Below, piece after piece: positions 1-9,948 of a stretch of 58,451 nucleotides of DNA. The notes beneath the pieces are model-generated. The model was not told the DNA's origin, did no database searches, and worked only from the letters and a program-made list of their open reading frames with translations. The DNA is from Micavibrio sp. UBA6212 (GTDB lineage Bacteria; Pseudomonadota; Alphaproteobacteria; Micavibrionales; Micavibrionaceae), in the NCBI GenBank assembly GCA_002421905.1, contig DISK01000002.1:1-58451 (forward strand), in the 5' to 3' direction. The translations under genes and the position numbers were made by a program. How positions within the stretch are numbered: the stretch's first letter is position 1; every line of letters starts with the position of its first letter.

Positions 1-21
1 TTCTGTCTTCGACCGCATAAA

Positions 22-46
22 AAAGGCCGGATAATTTCCGGCCTTT
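22..46 (-). terminator. Rho-independent terminator of groES-groEL
   Basis: A 10-bp perfect stem (AAAGGCCGGA with TCCGGCCTTT) with a 5-nt loop. Read on the minus strand it is followed by a run of T. It lies 30 bp beyond the groEL stop codon, as expected for the end of the chaperonin transcript. Confidence 0.9.
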
Positions 47-75
47 CGAATATTTGTTAACGGGTATAGAGCCGA

Positions 76-1722
<1,647 letters not shown>

Positions 1723-1765
1723 GTTTTTTCTCCTTAAAATTTTTCTATTAGTTTTGTTAGGTCAA

Positions 1766-2056
1766 TTACGCGGCAATGACGCCCATAATATCGGACTCTT
1801 TCATCACCAGCATTTCCACGCCATTAATGGTGACTTCTGTTCCTGACCATTTTGAGAAAAGAACAACGTCGCCTTCTTGCACATCAAGAGGAACGACTTT
1901 ACCGCTTTCATCACGGAGCCCATTTCCAACCGCAAGGATTTTACCTTTCATCGGCTTTTCTTTTGCCGAGTCAGGGATGATGATCCCACCTGAGGTTTTT
2001 GAATCCTCTTCAATGCGCTCTAACAAGACACGGTCATGTAAAGGACGAAATTTCAT
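1766..2056 (-). CDS. groS: 10 kDa co-chaperonin GroES
   Basis: Heptameric lid of the GroEL chamber. The 96 residues begin with the canonical MKFRPLHDRVLLERIE and include the mobile-loop region (EEDSKTSGGIIIPDSAKEKP, about residues 17-36) that contacts GroEL. Length and sequence are typical. It is the first gene of the operon, preceded on the minus strand by a promoter and a perfect CIRCE operator about 100 bp upstream, so HrcA-type heat-shock repression is expected. hrcA itself is not in this window. Confidence 0.99.
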   Translation of the reverse strand: MKFRPLHDRVLLERIEEDSKTSGGIIIPDSAKEKPMKGKILAVGNGLRDESGKVVPLDVQEGDVVLFSKWSGTEVTINGVEMLVMKESDIMGVIAA

Positions 2057-2153
2057 TTTGTACTTCCTTTTGTTTGTATGATTAAACCAAGCAGATTCTG
2101 CAAACCTGTAAGCCAGCCTTCACAGAACCCCTATTTTCTTGAGATCTGGTACC

Positions 2154-2180
2154 TTAGCACTCATTTCCCAAGAGTGCTAA
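2154..2180. promoter_or_regulatory. CIRCE operator (HrcA binding site) of groES-groEL
   Basis: TTAGCACTC, nine spacer bases, GAGTGCTAA: a perfect 9-9-9 match to the CIRCE inverted repeat bound by the heat-shock repressor HrcA. It sits where transcription of groES should start, immediately downstream of the minus-strand -10 element. Confidence 0.97.
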
Positions 2181-2181
2181 A

Positions 2182-2210
2182 CATATAAAAAGCTTGAGCT
2201 AAAAAATCAA
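2182..2210 (-). promoter_or_regulatory. Probable groES promoter
   Basis: Minus-strand -35 TTGATT (2205-2210) and -10 TATATG (2182-2187) separated by 17 bp. The predicted start lies inside the CIRCE element, the usual arrangement for HrcA repression. The CTTGA form of the -35 could also suit a heat-shock sigma factor, which sequence alone cannot settle. Confidence 0.6.
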
Positions 2211-2362
2211 GGATTTGAGTCAATTTTGCACGTTTTACCCCTCTCCTTGCAGTCCCTGCGTATTATGTTAAAAAGTCATTAACGGGTTTTGTGCTAGGAT
2301 TGAGGGAATAAGGTCACCAGAAGAGTGATCCACCACACAGAAAAACAGGAGGTTTTTGACAT

Positions 2363-2626
2363 ATGGCCAACTTAATTACACAGCTGAATAATTATCGCCT
2401 GACCACGGCGCATATTATCTATCACCTGCCCGATCATCCGCAGCTTTTGCAAAGTTATGTCTGGCAAGAATATGACGTGGCACCAAGCTTTCCCGAGTTA
2501 AAGAGATTTCTCGATTTCTGGTCGCGCGAGCTGGATGGCAAGCTCCACTCTGTTTACATCGCAAGCAAGGAAATCATCACGACAAGTGATACGAAGTTTT
2601 ATGATCTGGAAGTGACCATTCAGTAA
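2363..2626 (+). CDS. usg: Usg-family protein
   Basis: Small 87-residue protein of the Usg family, found almost only in alphaproteobacteria and of unknown biochemical role. The sequence YRLTTAHIIYHLPDHPQLLQ followed by YVWQEYDVAPSFPELKRFLD and then WSRELDGKLHSV is the family signature along nearly the full length. The ATG is preceded by a strong AGGAGG about 10 bases upstream. It stands alone, divergent from groES and convergent with nrdG, whose stop codon begins one base beyond its own. The roughly 300-bp gap from groES holds the chaperonin promoter and CIRCE; I see no convincing promoter for usg. The family call is confident, the function unknown. Confidence 0.88.
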   Translation: MANLITQLNNYRLTTAHIIYHLPDHPQLLQSYVWQEYDVAPSFPELKRFLDFWSRELDGKLHSVYIASKEIITTSDTKFYDLEVTIQ

Positions 2627-2627
2627 A

Positions 2628-3338
2628 TCAAAAATTCCGGTATTCGATTTCAAAACCTGATACTTCTTGAATCAAGTCAGGATTAAATTTCTTTACCTGT
2701 TCGATCATATCCCCCAGCGTTCCATCTTCCTTATGTTGGTAGTTCTGGAGATAATAGACACCTTTATAATTTTTTGTTTCGAGATCAGCGATAATACTGT
2801 TGATATCTGTTTCTTTTAACAGTTCGGTATGAATTGTGGTGCGCACTTCAAATTTATCTTGTTGATTGGCACAAAGATAATCCAGCGTTTCCTGAAATTT
2901 GTCCCACATACGCCGCCCCACACCTGTGACTTTCTGGAACTTGCAGGGAGATGCTTTGTAATCAAGAGCAAGGTAATCAATCAACTGGTTTTCAAACAAT
3001 TCTTTTATAACCTCCGGATAGGTTCCATTGCTATCCAGCTTGATGGAAAATCCCATCTTCTTGATTTGTCTTAGCAGAAATGGCAGATTTTTGTAGAAAG
3101 TGGCTTCCCCCCCTGATATCACCACACCGTCAAGAAGGCCCTGACGCCGTATTAGAAATCCGAGGATATCATTTTCTCCCATCTTCCCCTGACCATCTAC
3201 GATGTCAGGATTGTGGCAGTAGGCACAGCGCATGTTACATTTGGCGAACCAAATGATACACGCCGTTTTCTGCGGATAATCCAGCATCGTAAACGGGGTC
3301 AGGGCATAGACCGGACGAGGAAGATAATGATCAATCAT
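2628..3338 (-). CDS. nrdG: Anaerobic ribonucleotide reductase activating protein NrdG
   Basis: Radical-SAM activase that uses a 4Fe-4S cluster and S-adenosylmethionine to place the glycyl radical on NrdD. The cluster motif CNMRCAYC (Cys34, Cys38, Cys41) is present, followed by the SAM-binding GGE segment (VVISGGEATF). At 236 residues it is the longer NrdG type related to pyruvate formate-lyase activases, rather than the roughly 155-residue E. coli form. The ATG overlaps the nrdD stop by a few bases, so translation is probably coupled. It needs a low-potential electron donor; a ferredoxin and a ferredoxin reductase are encoded just upstream on the same strand. Confidence 0.93.
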   Translation of the reverse strand: MIDHYLPRPVYALTPFTMLDYPQKTACIIWFAKCNMRCAYCHNPDIVDGQGKMGENDILGFLIRRQGLLDGVVISGGEATFYKNLPFLLRQIKKMGFSIKLDSNGTYPEVIKELFENQLIDYLALDYKASPCKFQKVTGVGRRMWDKFQETLDYLCANQQDKFEVRTTIHTELLKETDINSIIADLETKNYKGVYYLQNYQHKEDGTLGDMIEQVKKFNPDLIQEVSGFEIEYRNF

Positions 3339-5335
3339 CTTGAAAACAGATCCTTTGATTCAATCCTGTCCTCCAGAAAATGAACACGTTCGGCATGCTC
3401 ACCTTTCTTACCAACATTAAAGCTGTCCACGGGCCGGAAATATCCCATGACCCTTGTCCAAACATTGGTTTTATCTCCGCAATGTGGGCAGGTTGGTTGT
3501 TCACCTTTCAGATATCCGTGCGTGGTGCAGGTCGAAAATACCGGTGTGACGGTAATGTAGGGAAGTTGATAATTTTCTATGACCTTCCTGACAAAGCGTT
3601 GGCAGGCTTCGGCATCTGAGAGTTTTTCCGACATATACATATGGAGAACTGTTCCCCCAGTATATTTGCATTGGAGTTTGTTCTGAAGTTCCAGCGCTTC
3701 AAACGGATCATCGGTGTGTCCTGCCGGAATTTGCGACGAGTTGGTGTAATAGATATTATCATTGTTTCCGGCCTGTAAAATATCAGGAAACTGTTTCTTG
3801 TCTTCTTTGGCAAAACGGTACGTCGTGCCTTCGGCTGGGGTAGCCTCCAGATTATACAGGTTCCCAGTTTTTTCCTGATACAAACGCATTTTATCGCGCA
3901 TATGATCAAGAACAAACAGAGCCATTTCCATGCCACGTTCATCAGTGATATCGATCTTGTCATCCGTGAAGTTACGGATCATCTCGTTCATGCCATTGAC
4001 CCCGATGGTACTGAAATGATTTCTAAGGAATGGCAAATACCGTGAGGTATAGGGATATAACCCACGATCATACATATGTTGGATAAAGACGCGTTTTTTC
4101 TCGAGCGTCGAGCTGGAAATATCCATCAAACGATCCAGTTCGGCGACCAACGCTTTCAAATTTCCCTTAAAGCGATATCCGAGGCGTGCCATATTGATGG
4201 TCACAACCCCAACTGATCCGGTCATTTCAGCAGAACCGAACAAGCCATTGCCACGACGCAGAAGTTCACGCAGATCCAACTGCAAACGGCAGCACATCGA
4301 GCGGACAGCTCCTGGAGAATAGGCTTCCGGATTACGAACACGTTCTCCTTTTTCATTGGTCATCCATTGGCTGCCAACAAAATTCTGAAAGTAGGATGAT
4401 CCAACTTTGGCCGTGTTATCAAAAATAGCGGCAGCCACTTTACTGTCCCAATCAAAATCTTCGGTGATATTCACTGTCGGAATCGGGAAGGTGAAGGGTT
4501 GGCCTGTGCTGTCGCCTTCGGTCATGACTTCGTAATAGGCAATGTTGATCAATTCCATTTCATGGGCAAAATGCTGGAAGGTCAGATCTTCAAGAAAGCG
4601 AATACCCATATCACGTTGTTGCGCCTTGAGCAGCAATTCATCGTCTTTCATATTTTTGAACAGATGAATGTCATTTGCCGTTGGAAATTGATTTGCCAAA
4701 TCTTCTGGAACCGTAATATCCAAGGTAATATTGGTAAAAGGAGATTGTCCCCAGCGGGCCGGAACATTGAGGTTATAGACAAACTGACGAATTGCTTTTT
4801 TAATCTCTTTGAATGAGAGATTATCCGCAAACACATACGGCGCAAGGTAGGTATCAAAGGAACTGAATGCCTGTGCGCCCGCCCATTCCGATTGCAAGAT
4901 TCCAAGAAAGTTTGACATTTGTCCCAAGGCTTCACGGAAATGGCGTGGTGGACGTGACGAGACACGACCTCCTACTCCGTTGAATCCTTCATTGAGCAAT
5001 GCCCGTAGAGACCATCCTGCGCAATATCCGGTCAGGCAATCCAGATCATGAATATGAACATCGGCATTGCGGTGAGCCAGACCTTCTTCCGGTGCATATA
5101 CTTCATCCAGCCAATAATTGGCGATGATCTTGCCCGCCACATTATTAATCAGACCGGCATTGGAGTATCCGGTATTGGCATTGGCTTTGATTCTCCAGTC
5201 ATGGCCAGAAATATATTCAGTCACAGCTTTGGTACAATCTACTGCGGTTCCTCCCTCTTTGAATGCGGAAAGATCATCCCCTGAAATAACGGAAAGTTGT
5301 GCGCCCAGTGTTGCGGCGTGCAGTGATTTGCCCAT
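3335..5335 (-). CDS. nrdD: Anaerobic ribonucleoside-triphosphate reductase NrdD
   Basis: Class III reductase making deoxynucleotides from NTPs by glycyl-radical chemistry without oxygen. The glycyl-radical loop RVMGYFRP (Gly about 631) and a zinc site (Cys603, His606, Cys616, Cys619) lie at the C-terminus; the active-site region includes CKYTGGTVLH. The start ATG has an AAGGAG site 7 bases upstream and lies behind NrdR boxes, so the 666-residue length looks genuine. The N-terminus shows no recognisable ATP-cone domain of the roughly 90-residue kind found in E. coli NrdD, so allosteric activity control may be absent, as in shorter Thermotoga-type enzymes. Forms an operon with nrdG. Confidence 0.95.
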   Translation of the reverse strand: MGKSLHAATLGAQLSVISGDDLSAFKEGGTAVDCTKAVTEYISGHDWRIKANANTGYSNAGLINNVAGKIIANYWLDEVYAPEEGLAHRNADVHIHDLDCLTGYCAGWSLRALLNEGFNGVGGRVSSRPPRHFREALGQMSNFLGILQSEWAGAQAFSSFDTYLAPYVFADNLSFKEIKKAIRQFVYNLNVPARWGQSPFTNITLDITVPEDLANQFPTANDIHLFKNMKDDELLLKAQQRDMGIRFLEDLTFQHFAHEMELINIAYYEVMTEGDSTGQPFTFPIPTVNITEDFDWDSKVAAAIFDNTAKVGSSYFQNFVGSQWMTNEKGERVRNPEAYSPGAVRSMCCRLQLDLRELLRRGNGLFGSAEMTGSVGVVTINMARLGYRFKGNLKALVAELDRLMDISSSTLEKKRVFIQHMYDRGLYPYTSRYLPFLRNHFSTIGVNGMNEMIRNFTDDKIDITDERGMEMALFVLDHMRDKMRLYQEKTGNLYNLEATPAEGTTYRFAKEDKKQFPDILQAGNNDNIYYTNSSQIPAGHTDDPFEALELQNKLQCKYTGGTVLHMYMSEKLSDAEACQRFVRKVIENYQLPYITVTPVFSTCTTHGYLKGEQPTCPHCGDKTNVWTRVMGYFRPVDSFNVGKKGEHAERVHFLEDRIESKDLFSR

Positions 5336-5397
5336 TGCGAATCTCCTTGTAATCGTTTTTGTCTGTAAAATCGGGCGGGTGGCCCGTTAGGCTGGAA

Positions 5398-5445
5398 ACA
5401 CAATATGTTGTGTTAGATTTATTGTAAAACGACAATAGGTTGATT
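5398..5445. promoter_or_regulatory. Tandem NrdR boxes upstream of nrdD
   Basis: Box 1 at 5398-5413, ACACAATATGTTGTGT, fits the NrdR consensus acaCwAtATaTwGtgT almost perfectly. Box 2 at 5430-5445 is weaker (core CAATAGGTTG, about 11 of 16 matches). The 32-bp phase, about three helical turns, is the classical NrdR arrangement. This predicts repression of nrdDG by the dATP/ATP-sensing repressor NrdR; nrdR is not in the window. The rest of the 195-bp gap (5336-5530) shows no gene I trust. Confidence 0.88.
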
Positions 5446-5530
5446 TTTAACCGGCGTTTTGCCGCATGTTTTCCCGCATGACACCCGACCATGTTTTGAA
5501 AAATCATATATTAGAGAGGGAAAAAAAGTT

Positions 5531-5854
5531 TCAGTCTTTCAATGATCCGGGTGCCATGGTGACCTTCAAGCCATCCAGTTCGTCGGACATCAGAATTTGA
5601 CATGACAGACGGGAATTATCCTCGACTCCTATGGCATCTTCCATAAGACGGTCCTCTTCATCGTCTGTTTTTGGGTAGAGTTTATCCAGCCATTCGGGAG
5701 CTACATAAACGTGGCAGGTTCCGCACAAACACGCCCCACCGCATTCGGCCTTGATTGGCAGGCCATAATCGCGAATGATTTCCATGACCCGCCAGCCTTC
5801 GATGGCTTCCAGCTCATGTTCTACACCTTCAAAATCAGTCACATAGAGTTTCAT
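5531..5854 (-). CDS. 2Fe-2S ferredoxin (ISC/adrenodoxin type)
   Basis: Soluble one-electron carrier of 107 residues. Cluster ligands are Cys38, Cys44, Cys47 (CGGACLCGTC) and Cys85 (LSCQI), the spacing of adrenodoxin-like ferredoxins. The Asp/Glu-rich helix DDEEDRLMEDA (about 64-74) is the usual docking surface for reductases. It is the third gene of a tight minus-strand run: ferredoxin-NADP reductase, membrane protein, ferredoxin, with 7- and 3-base gaps. It lies about 200 bp upstream of nrdD. Iron-sulfur assembly is the classical role of this type, but no isc genes are present; supplying electrons to NrdG is an inference from position. Confidence 0.92.
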   Translation of the reverse strand: MKLYVTDFEGVEHELEAIEGWRVMEIIRDYGLPIKAECGGACLCGTCHVYVAPEWLDKLYPKTDDEEDRLMEDAIGVEDNSRLSCQILMSDELDGLKVTMAPGSLKD

Positions 5855-5857
5855 TCT

Positions 5858-6766
5858 TTATTTACTCCGATTAATTTCGCCGGGAAAATCATCCAGCGCG
5901 CCTTTGGCTTTGGGCAAGAAGGATCTCATGGCCCAAGAAAATGCCGCTGTTGTAACCAGCCCGACTGTGATTTCCGTACTAACACTGATGAGAACACTGA
6001 TGAAGTGCCCCAGCATCTGTGCAGTTTCTCCCATATCTTCCGTTGCCCCGTACACAACACGAACCAGCATGATCGCAACAAAGGTTGCAGGAAGCATGGA
6101 GGCCAGAAACAGAACAATGAGATAAACAGACGACATAAATCCAGACAAGGCCTTCATATAGTCTTTCACGGGCATCAAAACTGCGAACGGAATATAAAGC
6201 CACATAAAACGAAATGTCCAGATAACGCCAAGGAAAGCCAGTGTCATCGGGATCGTTGCCAGCAAACCAAGAACTCCGTTTATGGATCCTGAATTGGATT
6301 CTGTTGCTTTTACCTGTTCAGCAGCAGTGCGGGCACTATCAATTTCTTCGGAAGAAGGAAAGTACTCAAACATGACATAGCGTGTTACATAAGCCAGCAT
6401 ACCAAGCAAAACATAAACCAGAACAGAGGCAACAATCCCACGTGCCCTGTTAAGGAGTTGTCTGATAATATTCGGGTTGGGAACTTGCGGCAACATGATC
6501 GGCCAGCGTTCATTCATTAACAGGGTGCGCAGAAATTGCGCCAGAACCCAGCCTTCGGCAAAAGTGGCCGGTAACATCACCAGCCCCTGACGAAGCGGGT
6601 TTTCATCAAGATCAAGAGCAAAAATTGCAATGGTGCAGGCGAATTTAATAAATACAGGAATAAGAGCCAACCTAAGCAGGTAGGCGCGTTCTACCCAGAC
6701 ACGGTAATACCCGTATCCGGCGGCATCCATAATATTGAACTGGAACCCGGCTCTCGTCTGTTTCAT
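5858..6766 (-). CDS. Multi-pass membrane protein of unknown function
   Basis: 302 residues, not assignable to a family by eye. I see about five or six hydrophobic segments (around residues 32-50, 108-130, 165-200, 212-240 and 250-285), with one hydrophilic stretch near 138-160 (SSEEIDSARTAAEQVKATES). There are no Cys or His clusters that would suggest heme or Fe-S binding, so it does not look like a redox subunit. It is set between the ferredoxin reductase (7-base gap) and the ferredoxin (3-base gap), so almost certainly cotranscribed with both. Start ATG as given; no strong ribosome-binding site, consistent with coupling to the upstream gene. Confidence 0.75.
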   Translation of the reverse strand: MKQTRAGFQFNIMDAAGYGYYRVWVERAYLLRLALIPVFIKFACTIAIFALDLDENPLRQGLVMLPATFAEGWVLAQFLRTLLMNERWPIMLPQVPNPNIIRQLLNRARGIVASVLVYVLLGMLAYVTRYVMFEYFPSSEEIDSARTAAEQVKATESNSGSINGVLGLLATIPMTLAFLGVIWTFRFMWLYIPFAVLMPVKDYMKALSGFMSSVYLIVLFLASMLPATFVAIMLVRVVYGATEDMGETAQMLGHFISVLISVSTEITVGLVTTAAFSWAMRSFLPKAKGALDDFPGEINRSK

Positions 6767-6773
6767 GGGGGCA

Positions 6774-7808
6774 CTATGCCACGCCGAGTTTGCTCTGTAA
6801 ATCGCTGGACGAGGTTGTGTACTGAAATCTGAGTTTTTTATCGGGATAAATATAGCGAAAGGCCTGTTGCGCCATTAATGCCCCTTCATGAAATCCCGAG
6901 AGAATCAGTTTCAATTTGCCGGGGTAATGGTTGATATCCCCAATGGCGAAAACCCCAGAGGTTGAGGTTTCGAATTTTTCCGTATCTACAGGAATCAGAT
7001 TCTCATGGAGGTTCAGGCCGAAATTGGCAATTGGCCCCAACTTCATAGTCAGTCCGTAGAAGGCCAGCAACGTATCACACGACACGATTTCTTCACCCAA
7101 TTCCTTGGATTTGACTTTGAGACCAGACATATGAGGCGCCGCGCCTTCAATTCCTGCCAGATCACAAATCTTCAGGGTCATTTTCCCGTCAGCCACCAAT
7201 TCACGCATTTTCTTGACCGAATCAGGGGCCGCCCGAAAATCATCGCGACGGTGAATCAAAGTGACATGTTTGGCCACCGGTTGCAGGTTCAATGACCAAT
7301 CAAGAGCGGAATCTCCGCCGCCAGCGATTACCAGATTTTTGTCACGGAATTGTTCCATTTTGCGAACAGAATAAAAGACAGATTGTCCTTCGTAGGATTC
7401 AATATCCGGCAAGGCTGGTTTTTTCGGCATGAACGACCCGCCCCCTGCTGCGATAATCACAACAGTTGCCGTGATCGAGGTTCCCTGATCGGTGGTGACT
7501 TTCCATTTTCCGTCTTCGGTTCTGGTCATGGAGTCTGCCATTTGCTCCAAATGAAAGGTCGGGCCGAACGGTTCGATCTGTTTCATCAGATTATCGGTCA
7601 GTTCCTGACCCGAGATAACTGGATACGCAGGAATGTCATAGATGGGTTTTTCCGGATAAAGTTCGGTACATTGTCCACCCGGACGGTCAAGAATGTCAAT
7701 CAGGTGGGCTTTGATATCCAGTAAGCCCAGCTCGAATACTGCGAATAATCCGACGGGGCCCGCCCCGATAATAATGGCATCTGTTGTGAATTCTGTCTGT
7801 TCAGTCAT
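6774..7808 (-). CDS. Ferredoxin--NADP(+) reductase (thioredoxin-reductase-like type)
   Basis: FAD enzyme shuttling electrons between NADPH and ferredoxin. The FAD-binding GAGPVG motif is at residues 15-20, the GGQC..LYPEKPIYDIP block typical of this reductase family is at 44-60, and the NADP-binding GGGDSA is at 163-168. The redox CxxC of true thioredoxin reductases is missing between the two nucleotide domains, which distinguishes it from TrxB. 344 residues is the normal length. It begins the three-gene run ending in a 2Fe-2S ferredoxin, its obvious partner. Divergent from ctaA across 54 bp. Confidence 0.93.
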   Translation of the reverse strand: MTEQTEFTTDAIIIGAGPVGLFAVFELGLLDIKAHLIDILDRPGGQCTELYPEKPIYDIPAYPVISGQELTDNLMKQIEPFGPTFHLEQMADSMTRTEDGKWKVTTDQGTSITATVVIIAAGGGSFMPKKPALPDIESYEGQSVFYSVRKMEQFRDKNLVIAGGGDSALDWSLNLQPVAKHVTLIHRRDDFRAAPDSVKKMRELVADGKMTLKICDLAGIEGAAPHMSGLKVKSKELGEEIVSCDTLLAFYGLTMKLGPIANFGLNLHENLIPVDTEKFETSTSGVFAIGDINHYPGKLKLILSGFHEGALMAQQAFRYIYPDKKLRFQYTTSSSDLQSKLGVA

Positions 7809-7862
7809 TGTCTTTTTTAACTCTGGTCGTCTTTTAGGTCGTCATCTGGAAGTTTTTGTTCC

Positions 7863-8903
7863 ATGTTGTATATTATCAAAACCAACATTTTGAAAGTGCC
7901 CAACATGCCGCATTCCCGAATATTATCTATCTGGCTTCTGATTTGTGCCTTTATGGTGATGGTCATGACCGGAATCGGGGCCATCACCCGCCTCACAGAA
8001 AGCGGCTTATCCATAACCGAATGGAATGTCATTTCTGGTGTTATTCCCCCTCTTTCTGAGCAGGACTGGCAAGGAGAATTCGCGAAATATCAAGCCACAC
8101 CGGAATTTTCGGCCAAGCATGGATGGATGACCCTCGCTGATTTCCAAGGCATCTATTTCTGGGAATGGTTTCACCGATTCTGGGGACGATTGATCGGGGT
8201 GGTTTTTGCTCTGCCCATGATTTTTTTCTTTGTAACGAATCGTATCCCCCGCGAAGACCGGATAAAATATCTTGGCCTTCTTATATTAGGAGGGTCTCAA
8301 GGATTTTTGGGATGGTTTATGGTTCAAAGCGGATTGGTTGATCGTCCGTCTGTATCACATTTCCGATTGGCAGCGCACCTTTCCCTTGCCCTCATCATTT
8401 ATTGTTTCTTGTTGTGGATGGCGTGGCGTGTGCGTTCTCATGATAGCTCCCCCAATTATATTCCTGTCACGTTCCGCCCCCATGCCCTCATGGCTTTGGT
8501 CACGGTATTTATAACGATTATATGGGGAGCCTTTGTTGCAGGGCTGGATGCCGGTATGATTTACAATACGTTCCCGATGATGGGAGGTCATCTCTGGCCT
8601 GTGGAACTTGGCACAGAGCCTTTTCTTTATGACGCAGCAAGTATCCAGTTCACGCACCGTATTCTGGCGATTGTAACGGGCGTGGTTGTGATCTCACTGG
8701 CAGTGCGTCTTTGGAACGTAAGCCGTGCGCTTGCCCTCACATTGGGGGGATGGGTTATGGTTCAGATTTTGTTGGGTATTGCCACATTATTGAGCATTGT
8801 GATGATCCCACTTGCCGCAAGCCATCAGATCAGCGCCGTGATCCTGCTGTCAATTGTGCTTTACAGTGTTTATATCGCGCGTAAGGAATCGATCGCAAAC
8901 TGA
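7863..8903 (+). CDS. ctaA: Heme A synthase CtaA
   Basis: Integral membrane enzyme oxidising heme O to heme A for aa3-type cytochrome c oxidase. The signature ITRLTESGLSITEWNVISG in the first periplasmic region, the PPLSEQDW block, YFWEWFHRFWGR (heme-ligand His) and later histidine-bearing helices (VSHFRLAAHLS, QFTHRILA, ASHQISAV) are those of the longer alphaproteobacterial type, with about eight membrane helices. A second in-frame ATG at 7905 (MPHSRILSIW) could be the true start, since neither has a clear ribosome-binding site. The 3' end overlaps the convergent glycosyltransferase by 34 bp. No other ctaA partners lie nearby. Confidence 0.95.
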   Translation: MLYIIKTNILKVPNMPHSRILSIWLLICAFMVMVMTGIGAITRLTESGLSITEWNVISGVIPPLSEQDWQGEFAKYQATPEFSAKHGWMTLADFQGIYFWEWFHRFWGRLIGVVFALPMIFFFVTNRIPREDRIKYLGLLILGGSQGFLGWFMVQSGLVDRPSVSHFRLAAHLSLALIIYCFLLWMAWRVRSHDSSPNYIPVTFRPHALMALVTVFITIIWGAFVAGLDAGMIYNTFPMMGGHLWPVELGTEPFLYDAASIQFTHRILAIVTGVVVISLAVRLWNVSRALALTLGGWVMVQILLGIATLLSIVMIPLAASHQISAVILLSIVLYSVYIARKESIAN

Positions 8904-9928
8904 TAGTAATCCAGATAGGCCTTGAGAGTTTTTTCCTTGCTGAATTCCTGTTCAAAGCGACTAAATCCTGCCTGCACCAATTTATGCCCCAAATCAGGAT
9001 TGGTTCGCAGTTTCTCAAGACATTCTGTCAGTCCTGCCACATCATCAATATCAAACATCAGGGCATCTTCCCCATCGCGGATATATTGCATCGGGCCTTC
9101 CGATTTCGAGGAGACCAGAGGAGTTTTTTGCGCCCACGCCTGAATAAATGTATTACCGAACGGCTCAAACCGTGACGGAACAGCGCAAACATCTGCTGCT
9201 TCCAGCAATGCCGCCCGATCAGAACGCCAGCCCAGAAAATGAATACGATTTTCAATTTTCAAATCGGCAGCCAATTTCTTGAGGTCTTCTTCCAGTGGCC
9301 CCGTCCCCGCCAACCAGACATGACAATTTTCTATTTTTTCTGCAGCACGGATCAAAATATCCAGAGCCTTGACCGGATGATACCGGGCCAGTGCCAGAAC
9401 AACAAAAGCGTCTTCCGGCGTTTGCAGATCTCTGCGATTCACGGGCGAAGTAACTTGTTCTGCCGTGGTGAAATTATTAATATGCCGGACGCGATCATCC
9501 GCTATCCCTTCCTTCACCAAATAGTTCCGGATATCTGGAGTATTGGCCACAAAGTAATCGGTGGTTTTATAATATTTCAAACTGTAGTACCCACCAAGAC
9601 GCGAGAACTTCAGATAGCTATTTGCCTTGCCTGCGGATGGCGTTTTTTGTGAAGCCCTTGACATCCATGTCTGAACAATCTGCGGATTGAAATTCCTGAT
9701 CAGTTGTTTCATCTTCCAAGGTGAATAAACATCGAAAGCGCCACCGAAAGGCACAGTATGAATTTTTATTCCAGCACTTGCCAGCTTCCCAAGACGTTCA
9801 TCATTATTATCGCGAAGTACCGCGCATAACTCGACATCCTGATGTCCTGCCAGCGCCAAACATAAATCTTCGAACGCTGTTTCTGCTCCACCGACTGCAG
9901 CGCCGGCCATCACCTGCATGATCCGCAT
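8870..9928 (-). CDS. GT4-family glycosyltransferase
   Basis: GT-B fold, retaining glycosyltransferase of 352 residues, probably acting on envelope polysaccharide or LPS core on the cytoplasmic face. The N-terminal domain opens with MQVMAGAAVGGAETAFEDL; the C-terminal nucleotide-sugar domain has LALARYHPVKALDILI, LAGTGPLEEDL and VPSRFEPFGNTFIQAWAQKTP. In the EX7E position the second Glu is Gln (E..Q), which is unusual for this family. Sugar and acceptor cannot be deduced. The next minus-strand gene upstream is RNase E with an exported protein between, so no sugar pathway is evident. Its end overlaps ctaA by 34 bp in a convergent arrangement. Confidence 0.88.
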   Translation of the reverse strand: MRIMQVMAGAAVGGAETAFEDLCLALAGHQDVELCAVLRDNNDERLGKLASAGIKIHTVPFGGAFDVYSPWKMKQLIRNFNPQIVQTWMSRASQKTPSAGKANSYLKFSRLGGYYSLKYYKTTDYFVANTPDIRNYLVKEGIADDRVRHINNFTTAEQVTSPVNRRDLQTPEDAFVVLALARYHPVKALDILIRAAEKIENCHVWLAGTGPLEEDLKKLAADLKIENRIHFLGWRSDRAALLEAADVCAVPSRFEPFGNTFIQAWAQKTPLVSSKSEGPMQYIRDGEDALMFDIDDVAGLTECLEKLRTNPDLGHKLVQAGFSRFEQEFSKEKTLKAYLDYYQFAIDSLRAI

Positions 9929-9948
9929 AATTTTATTCCAGAACGTCT

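Noticed and set aside
5274..5507. 77-codon frame upstream of and overlapping nrdD
   Set aside because: It runs across the NrdR boxes and promoter region, has no protein resemblance and shares the nrdD start region in another frame.
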